A stretch of DNA of 42,248 nt, from the NCBI RefSeq assembly GCF_002585305.1, contig NZ_NUNF01000082.1:22477-64724 (forward strand). Direction: 5' to 3'. This stretch comes from Bacillus sp. AFS037270 (GTDB lineage Bacteria > Bacillota > Bacilli > Bacillales_B > DSM-18226). The translations under genes were made by a program, and so were the position numbers. The notes under the pieces were generated by a model. It saw nothing but the letters and a program-made list of their open reading frames with translations, was not told where the DNA came from and did not search any database. This document shows positions 33,184-42,156 of this stretch, in pieces (within the stretch, counting starts at the first letter, position 1; every line of letters begins with the position of its first letter).

Positions 33184-33630
33184 TCATTCATAATGCGGGA
33201 TAACTTGTTTAAAAAGCCTCCTAAATTGCTCCCGATCTTCTTCAGTTAAAGGCTTGGGCCCCTTTGTTCGCTTGCCGCTTTTTCGAGCCATTGCACTTAA
33301 ATACCGTGTTTGTAATAATTGGTCAATGTTTTCATTTGTATAGCTGAACCCTTTATGATGAAGGACTATACATCTTTTTGCTAATCCTAGCGATGCAAGA
33401 CCATAATCTTGCGTCACAATAATATCTCCCGTTTCTGCTAATTTCATAATTCGGTAATCAGCAGCATCCGCACCAGAATCCACATAAATAGTTTCTACCC
33501 CTGATGGCTGTTCCACATTGGAAAAATGGGAAAAGCTTGTTACTAGGATCACAGGGATGTTTGCATTCCTTCCTTCAGCAATAATAATATCCTTTACCGG
33601 ACAGGCATCTGCATCTACATAAACTTTCAT
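33184..33630 (-). CDS. yqxD: YqxD/YaiI family protein (DUF188)
   Basis: A 148-residue protein of the conserved PIN-like DUF188 family. It has [37 protein letters not shown] and [16 protein letters not shown], with the acidic residues expected of a nuclease-like site. The start is the ATG at 33628-33630 behind AGGAGAG; the longer frame upstream has no site. Function is not established; it is cytoplasmic and widely conserved in Bacillus. Confidence 0.9.
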   Translation of the reverse strand: MKVYVDADACPVKDIIIAEGRNANIPVILVTSFSHFSNVEQPSGVETIYVDSGADAADYRIMKLAETGDIIVTQDYGLASLGLAKRCIVLHHKGFSYTNENIDQLLQTRYLSAMARKSGKRTKGPKPLTEEDREQFRRLFKQVIPHYE

Positions 33631-33748
33631 CTGAATCTCTCCTGTAATGAAGTTCGAATTAATAGTGATACTATTGATTAATTGAGCTTTTGTCAAATGG
33701 TGTAAGCTTGGAAACCTCAATAATTCAACTTTTGTTTCCACAAAAAAA

Positions 33749-33773
33749 AAGCAAGAGGACCGTCCCCTTGCTT
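33749..33773 (-). terminator. Terminator of the galactosidase operon, GGACGGTCC type
   Basis: AAGCAAG-a-GGAC-c-GTCC-c-CTTGCTT, followed on the minus strand by nine U residues. Its core resembles the GGGACGGTTCTC repeats. Confidence 0.8.
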
Positions 33774-35832
33774 ACCCTTCAAGTATCATAACCCCATAGC
33801 CTTCAATAGCTATTTTTCCGTTAAGAGTTTGCCCTGTTAATTTTTCTTTTATAGGTTTGCTCAAATTGATTTCTTTTGGGTCTTTGTTGTAGTTTAGCAA
33901 ATAAATTAGGGCCTTTTCAGTATCAATATGCTTACGTATAGAGAGTTCAACGTCTTCTGGAAGCTTCAGTAAATCTGAAACAGGTGAATTCAACTGCGTT
34001 CTATCTACCAAAAGATTTACGATCTCCTGGTTAAAAACAGCTCCGTAATAGTAGACATCACCATTCCCAAGAGTATTTTTTACAAGTGCAGGCTGTCCAT
34101 CATAATATGCATTCTTATAAGTCCCCAGCACCTCGGCCTGATCTGATTCAACATGTAATATATCGTTGAAAGATTCTGCTATAATTTCCTGATGTTCCTC
34201 TACACCTTGAATAGAGATTTTCGGTGGTTCCTCGTTAGGACCAATCATCGTAAAGTCATCGACTGTCACTCCACAAAGCTCGGCAACGGGCCCTGGCATT
34301 GGTGTTAAATAACAATGACCAGAATTATCCTTATAACCTGTCCTGCAGCCAAATACACTCTGGCCGCCTCTATTAACATAATCTTTTAGTAAGTTCGCCT
34401 TCTCTTCCGGCATAACAGCTGGATGAGGGTAAACAAGGAGCTTATATTTTAAAAGGTCCTCTATAGTGGAGCTTTTAGTTAGGAATAACGCATCAACAGG
34501 AATATGTCGACGTTGAAGGACTTTAAACCATGCCATCTCACTCTGAGAATTGAAAGGACCATACCACCGATCTAACTCCCCATCCCATTCATTGTCATAA
34601 TCTTTAACAATCGCTACATCCGCTTGATATTTGGAGCCAACGATCTCATTCCCGATCATTTTCAATTCTTTCCCCACTTGTTCAGCTTCTAAAACACGGC
34701 GATTTATACGATTGTCGTAATTATGAATCCCATGCCAATAGATTTCGGTCCCGAAAGCTGCCGTACGCCATCTAAAATAAAGCAGCATATCAACCCCGTG
34801 TGCGATAGATTGATAGGTCCACAACCTGAGCTGACCTGGTTTTGGAGCCGGCATATCCATCCGATTCACCCAGCCGCCAGGACCTGATTGCTGTTCCATA
34901 ATACAAAAATTGGAAGAGATGCTTCGTGCTACACTTAAATTCCAACTCCATTTTCGGTCTAACAATGGATTGGGTCCTTTGTCTGGATAGATTGAGCTAA
35001 ACTGTGGATAAGAGTCATAAGAAATAAAATCAAGACAGTCATCAGCCAGCTTATGACTATCCAAATGACCAAAAAGTCCATTGGTCGTAATCCACTGATT
35101 TGGTGCAAGCTTTCGAATAATATCCACCTGATTTTTAGCAAACGCGATCGCACTATCTGAGAAAAATCGTTTCTCATCCAGTGCTTGGTGAGGATTAGGA
35201 GAATCACTCACCGTTGGCTGCGTCAAGTGAACTTGACTCCACTCTGTATAACTTTGATTCCAAAAAACCGTTCCCCAGCGTTGATTTAACTCAGTCAACG
35301 ATCCGTATTTATTTTTTACCCAGCTTCGAAATGCCTGATGGTCTGCCTCAGAATAAAACACATTCATTTCGCAATTTAGTTCATTATCAATTTGCCATCC
35401 TATTACAGCTGGATGGTCTTTATAATGTTCAGCCATTTTCGTTGCAATTCTGGCACAGAGTTCTAGATAAATAGGTGCGTTATAATTGTAATGACGGCGC
35501 TGACCGTGTTGATATTGAACTCCATCCTGAGAGACATTCAACACTTCAGGGTACTTACTTGTTAGCCATGCTGGGGGTGTGGCGGTAGGTGTCCCAAGAA
35601 TCACCTTTATGCCAAAACTGTGCGCTAAATCTATCACTCTATCGAAGAAATCAAATGAAAATTCTCCTTCTTTTGGTTCAAAAATGGACCAGGCAAATTC
35701 GGCCAACCTAACTACCGAGAACCCCATTTCTTTCATTCTCTGAAAATCCTTTTCCCATAAGCTTTCTGGCCAATGTTCAGGATAATAGCAGGCTCCAAGA
35801 GCAAATGTATTTGATTTAAGTGATTTATCCAT
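33772..35832 (-). CDS. Beta-galactosidase, glycoside hydrolase family 42
   Basis: A 686-residue cytoplasmic GH42 enzyme, close to B. subtilis GanA (687 aa). The A-domain TIM barrel opens GACYYPEHWPESLWEKDFQR. The acid/base Glu151 is in WQIDNELN and the nucleophile Glu313 in IMEQQSGPGGW. Trimerisation and C-terminal beta domains follow. It has no signal peptide, so it acts on imported oligosaccharides. ATG 35832 follows GAGAGG. It ends a four-gene operon after two ABC permeases and a binding protein, as expected for galacto-oligosaccharide or galactan fragment use. Confidence 0.95.
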   Translation of the reverse strand: MDKSLKSNTFALGACYYPEHWPESLWEKDFQRMKEMGFSVVRLAEFAWSIFEPKEGEFSFDFFDRVIDLAHSFGIKVILGTPTATPPAWLTSKYPEVLNVSQDGVQYQHGQRRHYNYNAPIYLELCARIATKMAEHYKDHPAVIGWQIDNELNCEMNVFYSEADHQAFRSWVKNKYGSLTELNQRWGTVFWNQSYTEWSQVHLTQPTVSDSPNPHQALDEKRFFSDSAIAFAKNQVDIIRKLAPNQWITTNGLFGHLDSHKLADDCLDFISYDSYPQFSSIYPDKGPNPLLDRKWSWNLSVARSISSNFCIMEQQSGPGGWVNRMDMPAPKPGQLRLWTYQSIAHGVDMLLYFRWRTAAFGTEIYWHGIHNYDNRINRRVLEAEQVGKELKMIGNEIVGSKYQADVAIVKDYDNEWDGELDRWYGPFNSQSEMAWFKVLQRRHIPVDALFLTKSSTIEDLLKYKLLVYPHPAVMPEEKANLLKDYVNRGGQSVFGCRTGYKDNSGHCYLTPMPGPVAELCGVTVDDFTMIGPNEEPPKISIQGVEEHQEIIAESFNDILHVESDQAEVLGTYKNAYYDGQPALVKNTLGNGDVYYYGAVFNQEIVNLLVDRTQLNSPVSDLLKLPEDVELSIRKHIDTEKALIYLLNYNKDPKEINLSKPIKEKLTGQTLNGKIAIEGYGVMILEG

Positions 35833-35910
35833 TGGTTCTAACCTCTCAATTCATATTTACAATATAAAGTTTTAACCTTTCAAATGAACCTAAAAGCGCA
35901 CTTATTAATA

Positions 35911-36825
35911 TTAGGATTTAACCCCTCCCATAGCGATCCCTGAAACAATATGTTTGCGAAGGATTGGAAACATGATCAACATTGGCAGAATGGAGAGGAA
36001 GGAGCCAATTAAAATTAACGGATATAATGGTTGCCCTGTCCCTGCCGCATTTAAGTTAGCCGTCCAGATTTGTAAACCTACCGTTAAAGGGTAAAGGCTT
36101 GTTTTATTTAATAGAACTAATGGTAAGAAAAAGTTATTCCAAGACCCTATGAAAGTGATTAAAAAGAGTGTCACTAGACCTGGACGGATAATTGGAAGGG
36201 CAATTCGAAAAAAGATCCCGTAGTCACTTGCCCCATCGACTCTCCCAGAGTCAATCAATTCATTCGGCATGGATTCCTTGATAAAGACCATCATGAAATA
36301 GACACCGAATGGATTTACAATCATTGGTAATAGGACGCCAGCGTAAGTATTGATTAGACCTAGGGATTTAATCATCAAAAAGACAGGTATAGCAAGTGCA
36401 GCTCCTGGAATCATTAATGAACCTAATACCGCAACAGTTAAGAAATTTTTCCCTTTAAACACATATTTCGCTAGAGAGTAACCTGCCATCGAACTTACTA
36501 AAGTTCCCAATAGGCCCGCGCCTACAGCATAGATAACTGAGTTTAAAACCCAGCGCCAAAACATCCCATCTTGATAAGAATTTAACCATTTTAGATTAGC
36601 CATAAGGCTTAAATGCTCAGGGAAGGCGAGCATCGATGTAGTAAATAATTGATTCGTACTTTTGGTCATCGCGACTAGCAACCAATAAAGAGGAAATAAA
36701 AAGTAAGCAGCCATTACAATCATCAGAATCATAGAGAGTGAAGTGGATATTCTTTCTTTTTTCGATTTGCTATGATTCTCCCGTTGAAGATTAGTTGTTG
36801 TAAATGAATTCGCTTTTAGGCTCAT
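35911..36825 (-). CDS. Sugar ABC transporter permease (MalG/GanQ type)
   Basis: A 304-residue CUT1-type permease with six transmembrane segments after a basic N-terminus. It has the EAA loop DSGRVDGASDYGIFFRIALP that contacts the ATPase. ATG 36825 overlaps the stop of the partner permease (ATGA), indicating tight coupling. No ATPase is encoded in the operon; as in many Bacillus, a shared MsmX-type ATPase encoded elsewhere is likely. Confidence 0.93.
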   Translation of the reverse strand: MSLKANSFTTTNLQRENHSKSKKERISTSLSMILMIVMAAYFLFPLYWLLVAMTKSTNQLFTTSMLAFPEHLSLMANLKWLNSYQDGMFWRWVLNSVIYAVGAGLLGTLVSSMAGYSLAKYVFKGKNFLTVAVLGSLMIPGAALAIPVFLMIKSLGLINTYAGVLLPMIVNPFGVYFMMVFIKESMPNELIDSGRVDGASDYGIFFRIALPIIRPGLVTLFLITFIGSWNNFFLPLVLLNKTSLYPLTVGLQIWTANLNAAGTGQPLYPLILIGSFLSILPMLIMFPILRKHIVSGIAMGGVKS

Positions 36826-37775
36826 ATAGTCTTCTCTCCTTCTCCTGTATAGGATAGTGTCGATGAACTCACCGTTGTATGACTAATGATTTTATTTCTA
36901 ACTTTCTTCTTCTTAGCTGTTGTTCGTTCAGAAGTGGCATACATAAACAATAAGGAGGCAATAAAAGTAATCAGAACCAAGGTAATGGATAGGGTTGCAG
37001 AGTAGGTGAAATTCCCATAGGCAAACGCCATATTATAGATATCCATATTTGGTGTAAAAGTAGCCGGAATACTTGTCAGAGAAGAAAGCACATATGGTTC
37101 ATTAAATAATTGGAGTGAACCAATTATCGATAAAACGGTGGTCATGACGATAACCTGCTTCAGGAGCGGAAGTTTTATATGCCATGCTGTTTGGAACTCA
37201 TTACAGCCATCAATCTTTGCAGCATCGTACAGTTCGATCGGGATAGAAGTGAGACTTGCAAAATAGATGGTCATATTATATCCAGTCCATGCCCATGTAG
37301 CCATGTTCATAATCCCATACAAAACAGTTCCTGAATCCAATAAATTAAGCGGCTTTCCGCCTGTAAAGATACCAAAAATACTTAAAATAGGATTCAGGTC
37401 TGGTGAATACAGAAACCCCCACATAATCGCGGCTATGACACCTGGTACGGCATATGGCAAGAAATAAATAACTCGAAATAAAGCTTTGTTTTTAACATAG
37501 CGACTATCTAAAAAGAGAGCCAAAACTAAAGCCAAAACTAGCATAATCGTAACTTGAACCACCCCATAGTAGGCAACACGGTAAACGGCATACCAAAAGC
37601 TTTTGTCCTCCCACGCCGTAAGATAGTTTGTCAGTCCAACAAACTTATACTCCCCTTGGATATTAACGAACAAGCTCAATATGAGCGAATAAACAAAAGG
37701 AAAAACAAAGAATAGAGCAAATAAGATCAGAAAAGGTGTAAGAAATATATAGGGAACACGTCGAATCTTTAACAT
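36822..37775 (-). CDS. Sugar ABC transporter permease (MalF/GanP type)
   Basis: A 317-residue CUT1 permease with six transmembrane helices. The EAA motif is DAAKIDGCNEFQTAWHIKLP. The start is the ATG at 37773-37775, since the ATG two codons earlier abuts the GAGGG binding site. A basic C-terminal tail (TAKKKKVRN) is present. It forms the channel with the next permease. Confidence 0.92.
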   Translation of the reverse strand: MLKIRRVPYIFLTPFLILFALFFVFPFVYSLILSLFVNIQGEYKFVGLTNYLTAWEDKSFWYAVYRVAYYGVVQVTIMLVLALVLALFLDSRYVKNKALFRVIYFLPYAVPGVIAAIMWGFLYSPDLNPILSIFGIFTGGKPLNLLDSGTVLYGIMNMATWAWTGYNMTIYFASLTSIPIELYDAAKIDGCNEFQTAWHIKLPLLKQVIVMTTVLSIIGSLQLFNEPYVLSSLTSIPATFTPNMDIYNMAFAYGNFTYSATLSITLVLITFIASLLFMYATSERTTAKKKKVRNKIISHTTVSSSTLSYTGEGEKTI

Positions 37776-37842
37776 TACCATCCCTCGCGTTTCTGCATTT
37801 TTTAATAGATTCCTCTTACCATTACCTGTTATGATTACTTTC

Positions 37843-39315
37843 TTAAAGTTCTATTTCTAAGGATGATTGTCTTCTCTTTAAGAACCAAATAATAAGGGCA
37901 ATAACGACTAAGATAATGACAACCGGTAAGGCAGGCGTATTAAGAGCGGCTAGAGGTTGTTTAGTTGAGCTTTCTGCACCCTTCGAAACGACTTTATACC
38001 CCGCTGATTTTGCAAAAACAGTCACTTCATTTTGCAAATTATCAAGCGCTTGATCCCATGTTTGTTCTCCACCAGCTGCTTTAGTAAATTCGATTGTCAT
38101 TTGGTTGTACACGTAATCCGTCCATGGGCTCCATTGGTAGGAGGTATCAACAGATGCGGCTGCTTTCGCATAGATTGGACCAGAAATTTGATTTTTAAGA
38201 GCTGGATTAGGCGCATTCATCTCAGATTGCTGGATACCATATTTATTCCCTGGCACCTGGCCCCGGCCGCCCTTAGTCGTGTCAGTAACATCGAGCTTTT
38301 CAGCTGCAGCACTCGTATTAATCCAAGACGCAAAAAGCGCTGCCGCTTCAGGATATTTCGATTGTGTGGTTACGGCATTGGTTGACCCGCCCCAGTTACC
38401 GTCAACAAATTCCCCATTTGCCTCCCATTGAGGAATATCAGCTGCATTCCAGTTATCGGTTCCCTTCTTCACATACGGTTGGATCATGTAGGTTGGCGAC
38501 CAAGCGGCACCCGATACTGAAGCATACAATCCCTTACCGATGTTGCTTTGCCATTGTGGATTCCAATCATTTGTTGCATGGACAACCCCTTTTTTGATTA
38601 AATCCCCCCAAAAATTTATCACTTTCTTTGCTTCAGGACTATTTAAATTAATCTCCCAGCCCTTAGATGTTTTCGTGAATGGTCTGGCGCCGGCCTGCCA
38701 CAATAATCCCGTAATAAATCCACCGTCGTTTACTGGGAAGTAAGACATATACATATCCGGGTTCTGCTTGTGTAACTTTTCGGCTTCTGTTGCAAATTCA
38801 TCCCAAGTTTTAGGAACTGCTAAATTATATTTTTCAAATATGTCTGGCCGATAAAGTAAAGCCAATGGCCCGATATCTTCTGGAATGGCGTAAATTTTGC
38901 TGCCTTGTTTTACCTGGTTCCATGTCCAAGGTTGAAAGTAGGATTCGTATTGTTTTACATATTTTGAAATGTCCAAAATTCCACCTGTATCCACAAACTT
39001 AGGGATGTACTGGTACTCAATCTGTACAACATCCGGGGCCCCAGCTCCTGCTTTAATAGCAGTGGTTAATTTGTTGTACTCCGCGTTTCCACTTCCGATT
39101 AGCGGGTGATCCACTTTAATGTTCGGATACTCTTTGTTAAATGCTGCAATAACTTTGTCGGGATTTGCTGTCCACGTCCACCAAGTGATGGTTGCGTTTT
39201 TCGTGTACTTTGGGTAAGTTGGTTGTTGTACGCCTTTCGCAAAACTGGTTGTTGTGGTTGTGAGAAAGAAACTACAAAGAACAAGCAATGTTACTATAAC
39301 TCTTCTTTTTTTCAT
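37843..39315 (-). CDS. Sugar-binding protein of the ABC importer, C-terminally membrane-anchored
   Basis: A 490-residue extracellular solute-binding protein (family 1). It has a signal peptide ending near TTTSFAKG with no lipobox cysteine, and a mature domain opening ATITWWTWTANPDKVIAAFN and typical of CUT1 binding proteins. Unusually, a hydrophobic helix lies at the C-terminus (LPVVIILVVIALIIWFLKRR) with a basic stop-transfer signal, so it should be held to the membrane by its C-terminus rather than as a lipoprotein. ATG 39313-39315 follows GAGGTGG. First gene of the operon, behind a cre-controlled promoter. Confidence 0.92.
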   Translation of the reverse strand: MKKRRVIVTLLVLCSFFLTTTTTSFAKGVQQPTYPKYTKNATITWWTWTANPDKVIAAFNKEYPNIKVDHPLIGSGNAEYNKLTTAIKAGAGAPDVVQIEYQYIPKFVDTGGILDISKYVKQYESYFQPWTWNQVKQGSKIYAIPEDIGPLALLYRPDIFEKYNLAVPKTWDEFATEAEKLHKQNPDMYMSYFPVNDGGFITGLLWQAGARPFTKTSKGWEINLNSPEAKKVINFWGDLIKKGVVHATNDWNPQWQSNIGKGLYASVSGAAWSPTYMIQPYVKKGTDNWNAADIPQWEANGEFVDGNWGGSTNAVTTQSKYPEAAALFASWINTSAAAEKLDVTDTTKGGRGQVPGNKYGIQQSEMNAPNPALKNQISGPIYAKAAASVDTSYQWSPWTDYVYNQMTIEFTKAAGGEQTWDQALDNLQNEVTVFAKSAGYKVVSKGAESSTKQPLAALNTPALPVVIILVVIALIIWFLKRRQSSLEIEL

Positions 39316-39367
39316 GACCATCCACCTCACTTTTAGTGTTAAAATACTGAAAATTTTTAATAATTTA

Positions 39368-39396
39368 AATATAATTTTGTATGTAAACGCTGTCAA
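39368..39396 (-). promoter_or_regulatory. Operon promoter overlapped by a consensus cre site
   Basis: Minus-strand TTGACA (39391-39396), 17 bp, TATATT (39368-39373). TGTAAACGCTGTCA at 39382-39395 fits TGWAANCGNTNWCA at every position and covers the -35. CcpA with Ser-phosphorylated HPr should therefore repress the operon when glucose is present. Confidence 0.8.
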
Positions 39397-39612
39397 TAAT
39401 AGTTTATACCTATAGAAACGCGCTGTTTTCCTTACTTTCCATTGAAACTTTCTAGCTGATACACGACCCTTGTCCTAATAATACATGCTTTTATAGGGTA
39501 AGATACTATTCCTGATACTTAGCTCTTATAGGTATTTTTTCATGGAAAATAATTCTATTTTTATTGTCTTATTATAAAAACAGGCACTGTTTTGGTAGGA
39601 GTTGAATTAGTA

Positions 39613-40830
39613 ATGAAGAAAAGCTTGCTTGCCCTTCTTGTTTGTCTGTCTATTACAGCAGCTCCCTATTCCGGTTTGGCACAGTCACTTCAAAACACAG
39701 AAATTAAATATAGACAAATGACCTTACGTCCAATAACTACGGATGTAATGGTTATTGCTCATCGCGGGGCGTCTGCCTACGGACCGGAAAATACACTGGC
39801 AGCCTATAAGCAGGCGATAATGCTGAAGGCGGACTATGTAGAGATTGATTTGCAAATGACCAAGGACGGCCAGTTGATTGCCATGCATGATGAGACACTG
39901 TCGAGAACAACCAATGCCAAGGAACTTTTTCCTAATCGCGCACCATGGCGAGTAAAGGATTTTACACTTGAAGAGATCAGTCGTCTAGATGCTGGCTCCT
40001 GGTTTAATAGGACTTATCCGGAACAAGCAAAAACGGAATACATCAGACAACATGTTCCAACCCTTGTGGAAGTAATTGATTGTGTGAAAAAGTATGGAAA
40101 CGGAAAGGTCGGTCTTTATATCGAAACGAAAGCACCAAGTGCTTATCCAGGAATGGAAGAGAAAGTAATTGAAATCTTAAACAAAGCCAATGTCCTCAAT
40201 GACCGGAAGCTTTTCCTTGAATCCTTCAGTGAACAGAGCCTTCGTACATTGAAAAACTTTGCCCCACATATAAAACTGATTCAACTTTATAAAAGAGGTA
40301 TGCTGGCCGGCAAAAATGTGTACCAAGAATTCAAGCGAATCTCGGAATATGCAGTTGGAATAGGTCCTACTAAGGAGCTTGTTGGCCGGAGGTTAATAAA
40401 GGCCGCTCATCAGAATTATCTTCTGGTCCATCCTTGGACCGTCAATTCTCAGAGGGATATGGCAGCCCTGCTTGCACTTGGAGTGGATGGTCAATTCACC
40501 AATAATACTGACCAGCTTGTGGATTTACTGGAGAAGCCGTTTATTTCACACGGAGTTTCCAACGGTGAGGTAACGAACACATCAGCTATTTTATGGGCCC
40601 GAACCAATGGAGACGCACGAGTTCAATTTGAAATTTCAACTCATAGCCAATTAAAAAAACAAACCATTGTCAAAATGGGTCAAGCGGATAATGAGCATGA
40701 CTTTATCGTAAGTGTAGAATTTTTCGGATTAAAACCTGATACAAAATACTATTACCGAGTCCATGCGATCTCCAGCAAATATACGGTTACCGGTTCATTT
40801 CAAACAGCCCCCGAAAAAAACCGTAACTAA
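39613..40830 (+). CDS. Secreted glycerophosphodiester phosphodiesterase with C-terminal PhoD-N-like domain
   Basis: A 405-residue exported protein. The signal peptide (KKSLLALLVCLSITAAPYSG) is followed by a GDPD TIM barrel (about 45-315) with HRGASAYGPENT, EIDLQMTKDG and MHDETLSRTT, which hold the catalytic His/Glu/Asp set, and a C-terminal beta domain (about 318-400: HGVSNGEV, TSAILWARTNG, GLKPDTKYYYRVHA, GSFQTAP) that looks like the Fn3-like N-terminal domain of PhoD alkaline phosphatases. It should hydrolyse glycerophosphodiesters or teichoic-acid-derived material outside the cell. The start is the ATG at 39613 behind TAGGAG. Domain order is unusual. A GGGACGGTTCT repeat lies 6 nt after the stop. 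Confidence 0.9.
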   Translation: MKKSLLALLVCLSITAAPYSGLAQSLQNTEIKYRQMTLRPITTDVMVIAHRGASAYGPENTLAAYKQAIMLKADYVEIDLQMTKDGQLIAMHDETLSRTTNAKELFPNRAPWRVKDFTLEEISRLDAGSWFNRTYPEQAKTEYIRQHVPTLVEVIDCVKKYGNGKVGLYIETKAPSAYPGMEEKVIEILNKANVLNDRKLFLESFSEQSLRTLKNFAPHIKLIQLYKRGMLAGKNVYQEFKRISEYAVGIGPTKELVGRRLIKAAHQNYLLVHPWTVNSQRDMAALLALGVDGQFTNNTDQLVDLLEKPFISHGVSNGEVTNTSAILWARTNGDARVQFEISTHSQLKKQTIVKMGQADNEHDFIVSVEFFGLKPDTKYYYRVHAISSKYTVTGSFQTAPEKNRN

Positions 40831-40836
40831 ACAAAG

Positions 40837-40873
40837 GGACGGTTCTATTGCTTTTAGAGCAGGAGAACCGTCC
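40837..40873. repeat. GGGACGGTTCT-family palindrome
   Basis: GGACGGTTCT / AGAACCGTCC arms 10 bp long with a 17-nt loop, directly after the phosphodiesterase stop. Third member of the family in the window; it may also act as a terminator. Confidence 0.65.
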
Positions 40874-40944
40874 GAGATTTTGAAGAGTTGGGCTTAAATT
40901 TCATGAATATATTAATATAAAAAGCCATCAAAACTATTTATTTA

Positions 40945-42141
40945 CTAAATCAATACGCTCATTCTTTTTCTTGAAACGCCTGTTTTCATTGCCGTGAAAG
41001 CAACGGCGTCTGCTACATGTGCTGCTACTCTCTGGTCAAAAGGATTTGGGATGACATAATCAGCATTCAGTTCTTCCTCTAAAATTAAACCGGCAATCGC
41101 ATGGACAGCCGCAATCTTCATTTCCTCATTGATTTCTTTTGCTCGAACATCTAATGCTCCGCGGAAAATCCCTGGAAACGCTAAAACATTATTGATCTGA
41201 TTTGGATAGTCCGACCGTCCTGTACCTACTACCAATGCTCCTGCTTGTTTTGCTTCTTCAGGCATAATCTCAGGTACTGGGTTGGCCATGGCAAAAATAA
41301 TCGGATCACGCTTCATAGTACGAACCATTTCTTCTGTTAAGGCACCTGCTGCTGAAACTCCCACAAACACGTCAGCGCCAACAAGAGCATCGGCCAACAT
41401 TCCTTGTTTTTGTTCTTTGTTTGTAACCTCTGCCATTTCCTTTTTGAATTCATTCATTCCAAAAGGCCGCCCCTTATAGATGACTCCTTGTGTATCACAT
41501 AGAATTACATCTTTTACTCCCATACCAAGCAAAAGCTTTACAATCGCCACTCCTGCTGCACCAGAACCGTTTACCACGACAAGAATATCTTCTAGCTTCT
41601 TGTTTGCTAGTTTAAGAGCATTGATTAATCCAGCAGCTGTTACTATGGCCGTACCATGCTGGTCATCATGGAAAACAGGGATATCACAAACTTTCTGCAG
41701 TTGAGCTTCGATTTCAAAGCATTGAGGTGCAGCAATATCTTCTAAGTTTATTCCTCCAAAGGTAGGCTCCAATAATTTGACCGCTTCCACAATTTCTTTT
41801 GTATCAGTAGTATCTAAACAAATAGGGAACGCATCTACATTCGCAAATGATTTGAATAACACGGCCTTCCCTTCCATTACCGGCATAGCAGCCTTAGGGC
41901 CGATATTTCCAAGACCAAGTACAGCTGTTCCGTTGGATACAACCGCAACGAGATTCCCCTTCATTGTGTAATCATATACCTTACTCTCATCCTCATAAAT
42001 ATCCAGACAAGGTTCTGCAACACCAGGAGAGTAAGCTAAACTTAAATCTTTTGCATTTTGCAGTGGAACCTTAGAAGTTACCGCAAGCTTTCCTTGATGT
42101 TCTCTATGCATCTGTAATGCTTCATCTCGTAAAACTGACAT
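40945..42141 (-). CDS. NAD(P)-dependent malic enzyme (YtsJ-like)
   Basis: A 398-residue cytoplasmic enzyme similar to B. subtilis YtsJ (410 aa). It has LAYSPGVAEPC, the catalytic GNLVAVVSNGTAVLGLGNIG and Lys in KAVLF, the metal-binding NLEDIAAP and HDDQHGTA, and an NAD(P) fold VVVNGSGAAGVAIVKLL. It decarboxylates malate to pyruvate and, in the YtsJ group, makes NADPH. It diverges from YtsJ only at the short C-terminal tail. ATG 42139-42141 follows GAGGGAG. Monocistronic here. Confidence 0.95.
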   Translation of the reverse strand: MSVLRDEALQMHREHQGKLAVTSKVPLQNAKDLSLAYSPGVAEPCLDIYEDESKVYDYTMKGNLVAVVSNGTAVLGLGNIGPKAAMPVMEGKAVLFKSFANVDAFPICLDTTDTKEIVEAVKLLEPTFGGINLEDIAAPQCFEIEAQLQKVCDIPVFHDDQHGTAIVTAAGLINALKLANKKLEDILVVVNGSGAAGVAIVKLLLGMGVKDVILCDTQGVIYKGRPFGMNEFKKEMAEVTNKEQKQGMLADALVGADVFVGVSAAGALTEEMVRTMKRDPIIFAMANPVPEIMPEEAKQAGALVVGTGRSDYPNQINNVLAFPGIFRGALDVRAKEINEEMKIAAVHAIAGLILEEELNADYVIPNPFDQRVAAHVADAVAFTAMKTGVSRKRMSVLI

Positions 42142-42156
42142 ATTCCAAATCTCCCT

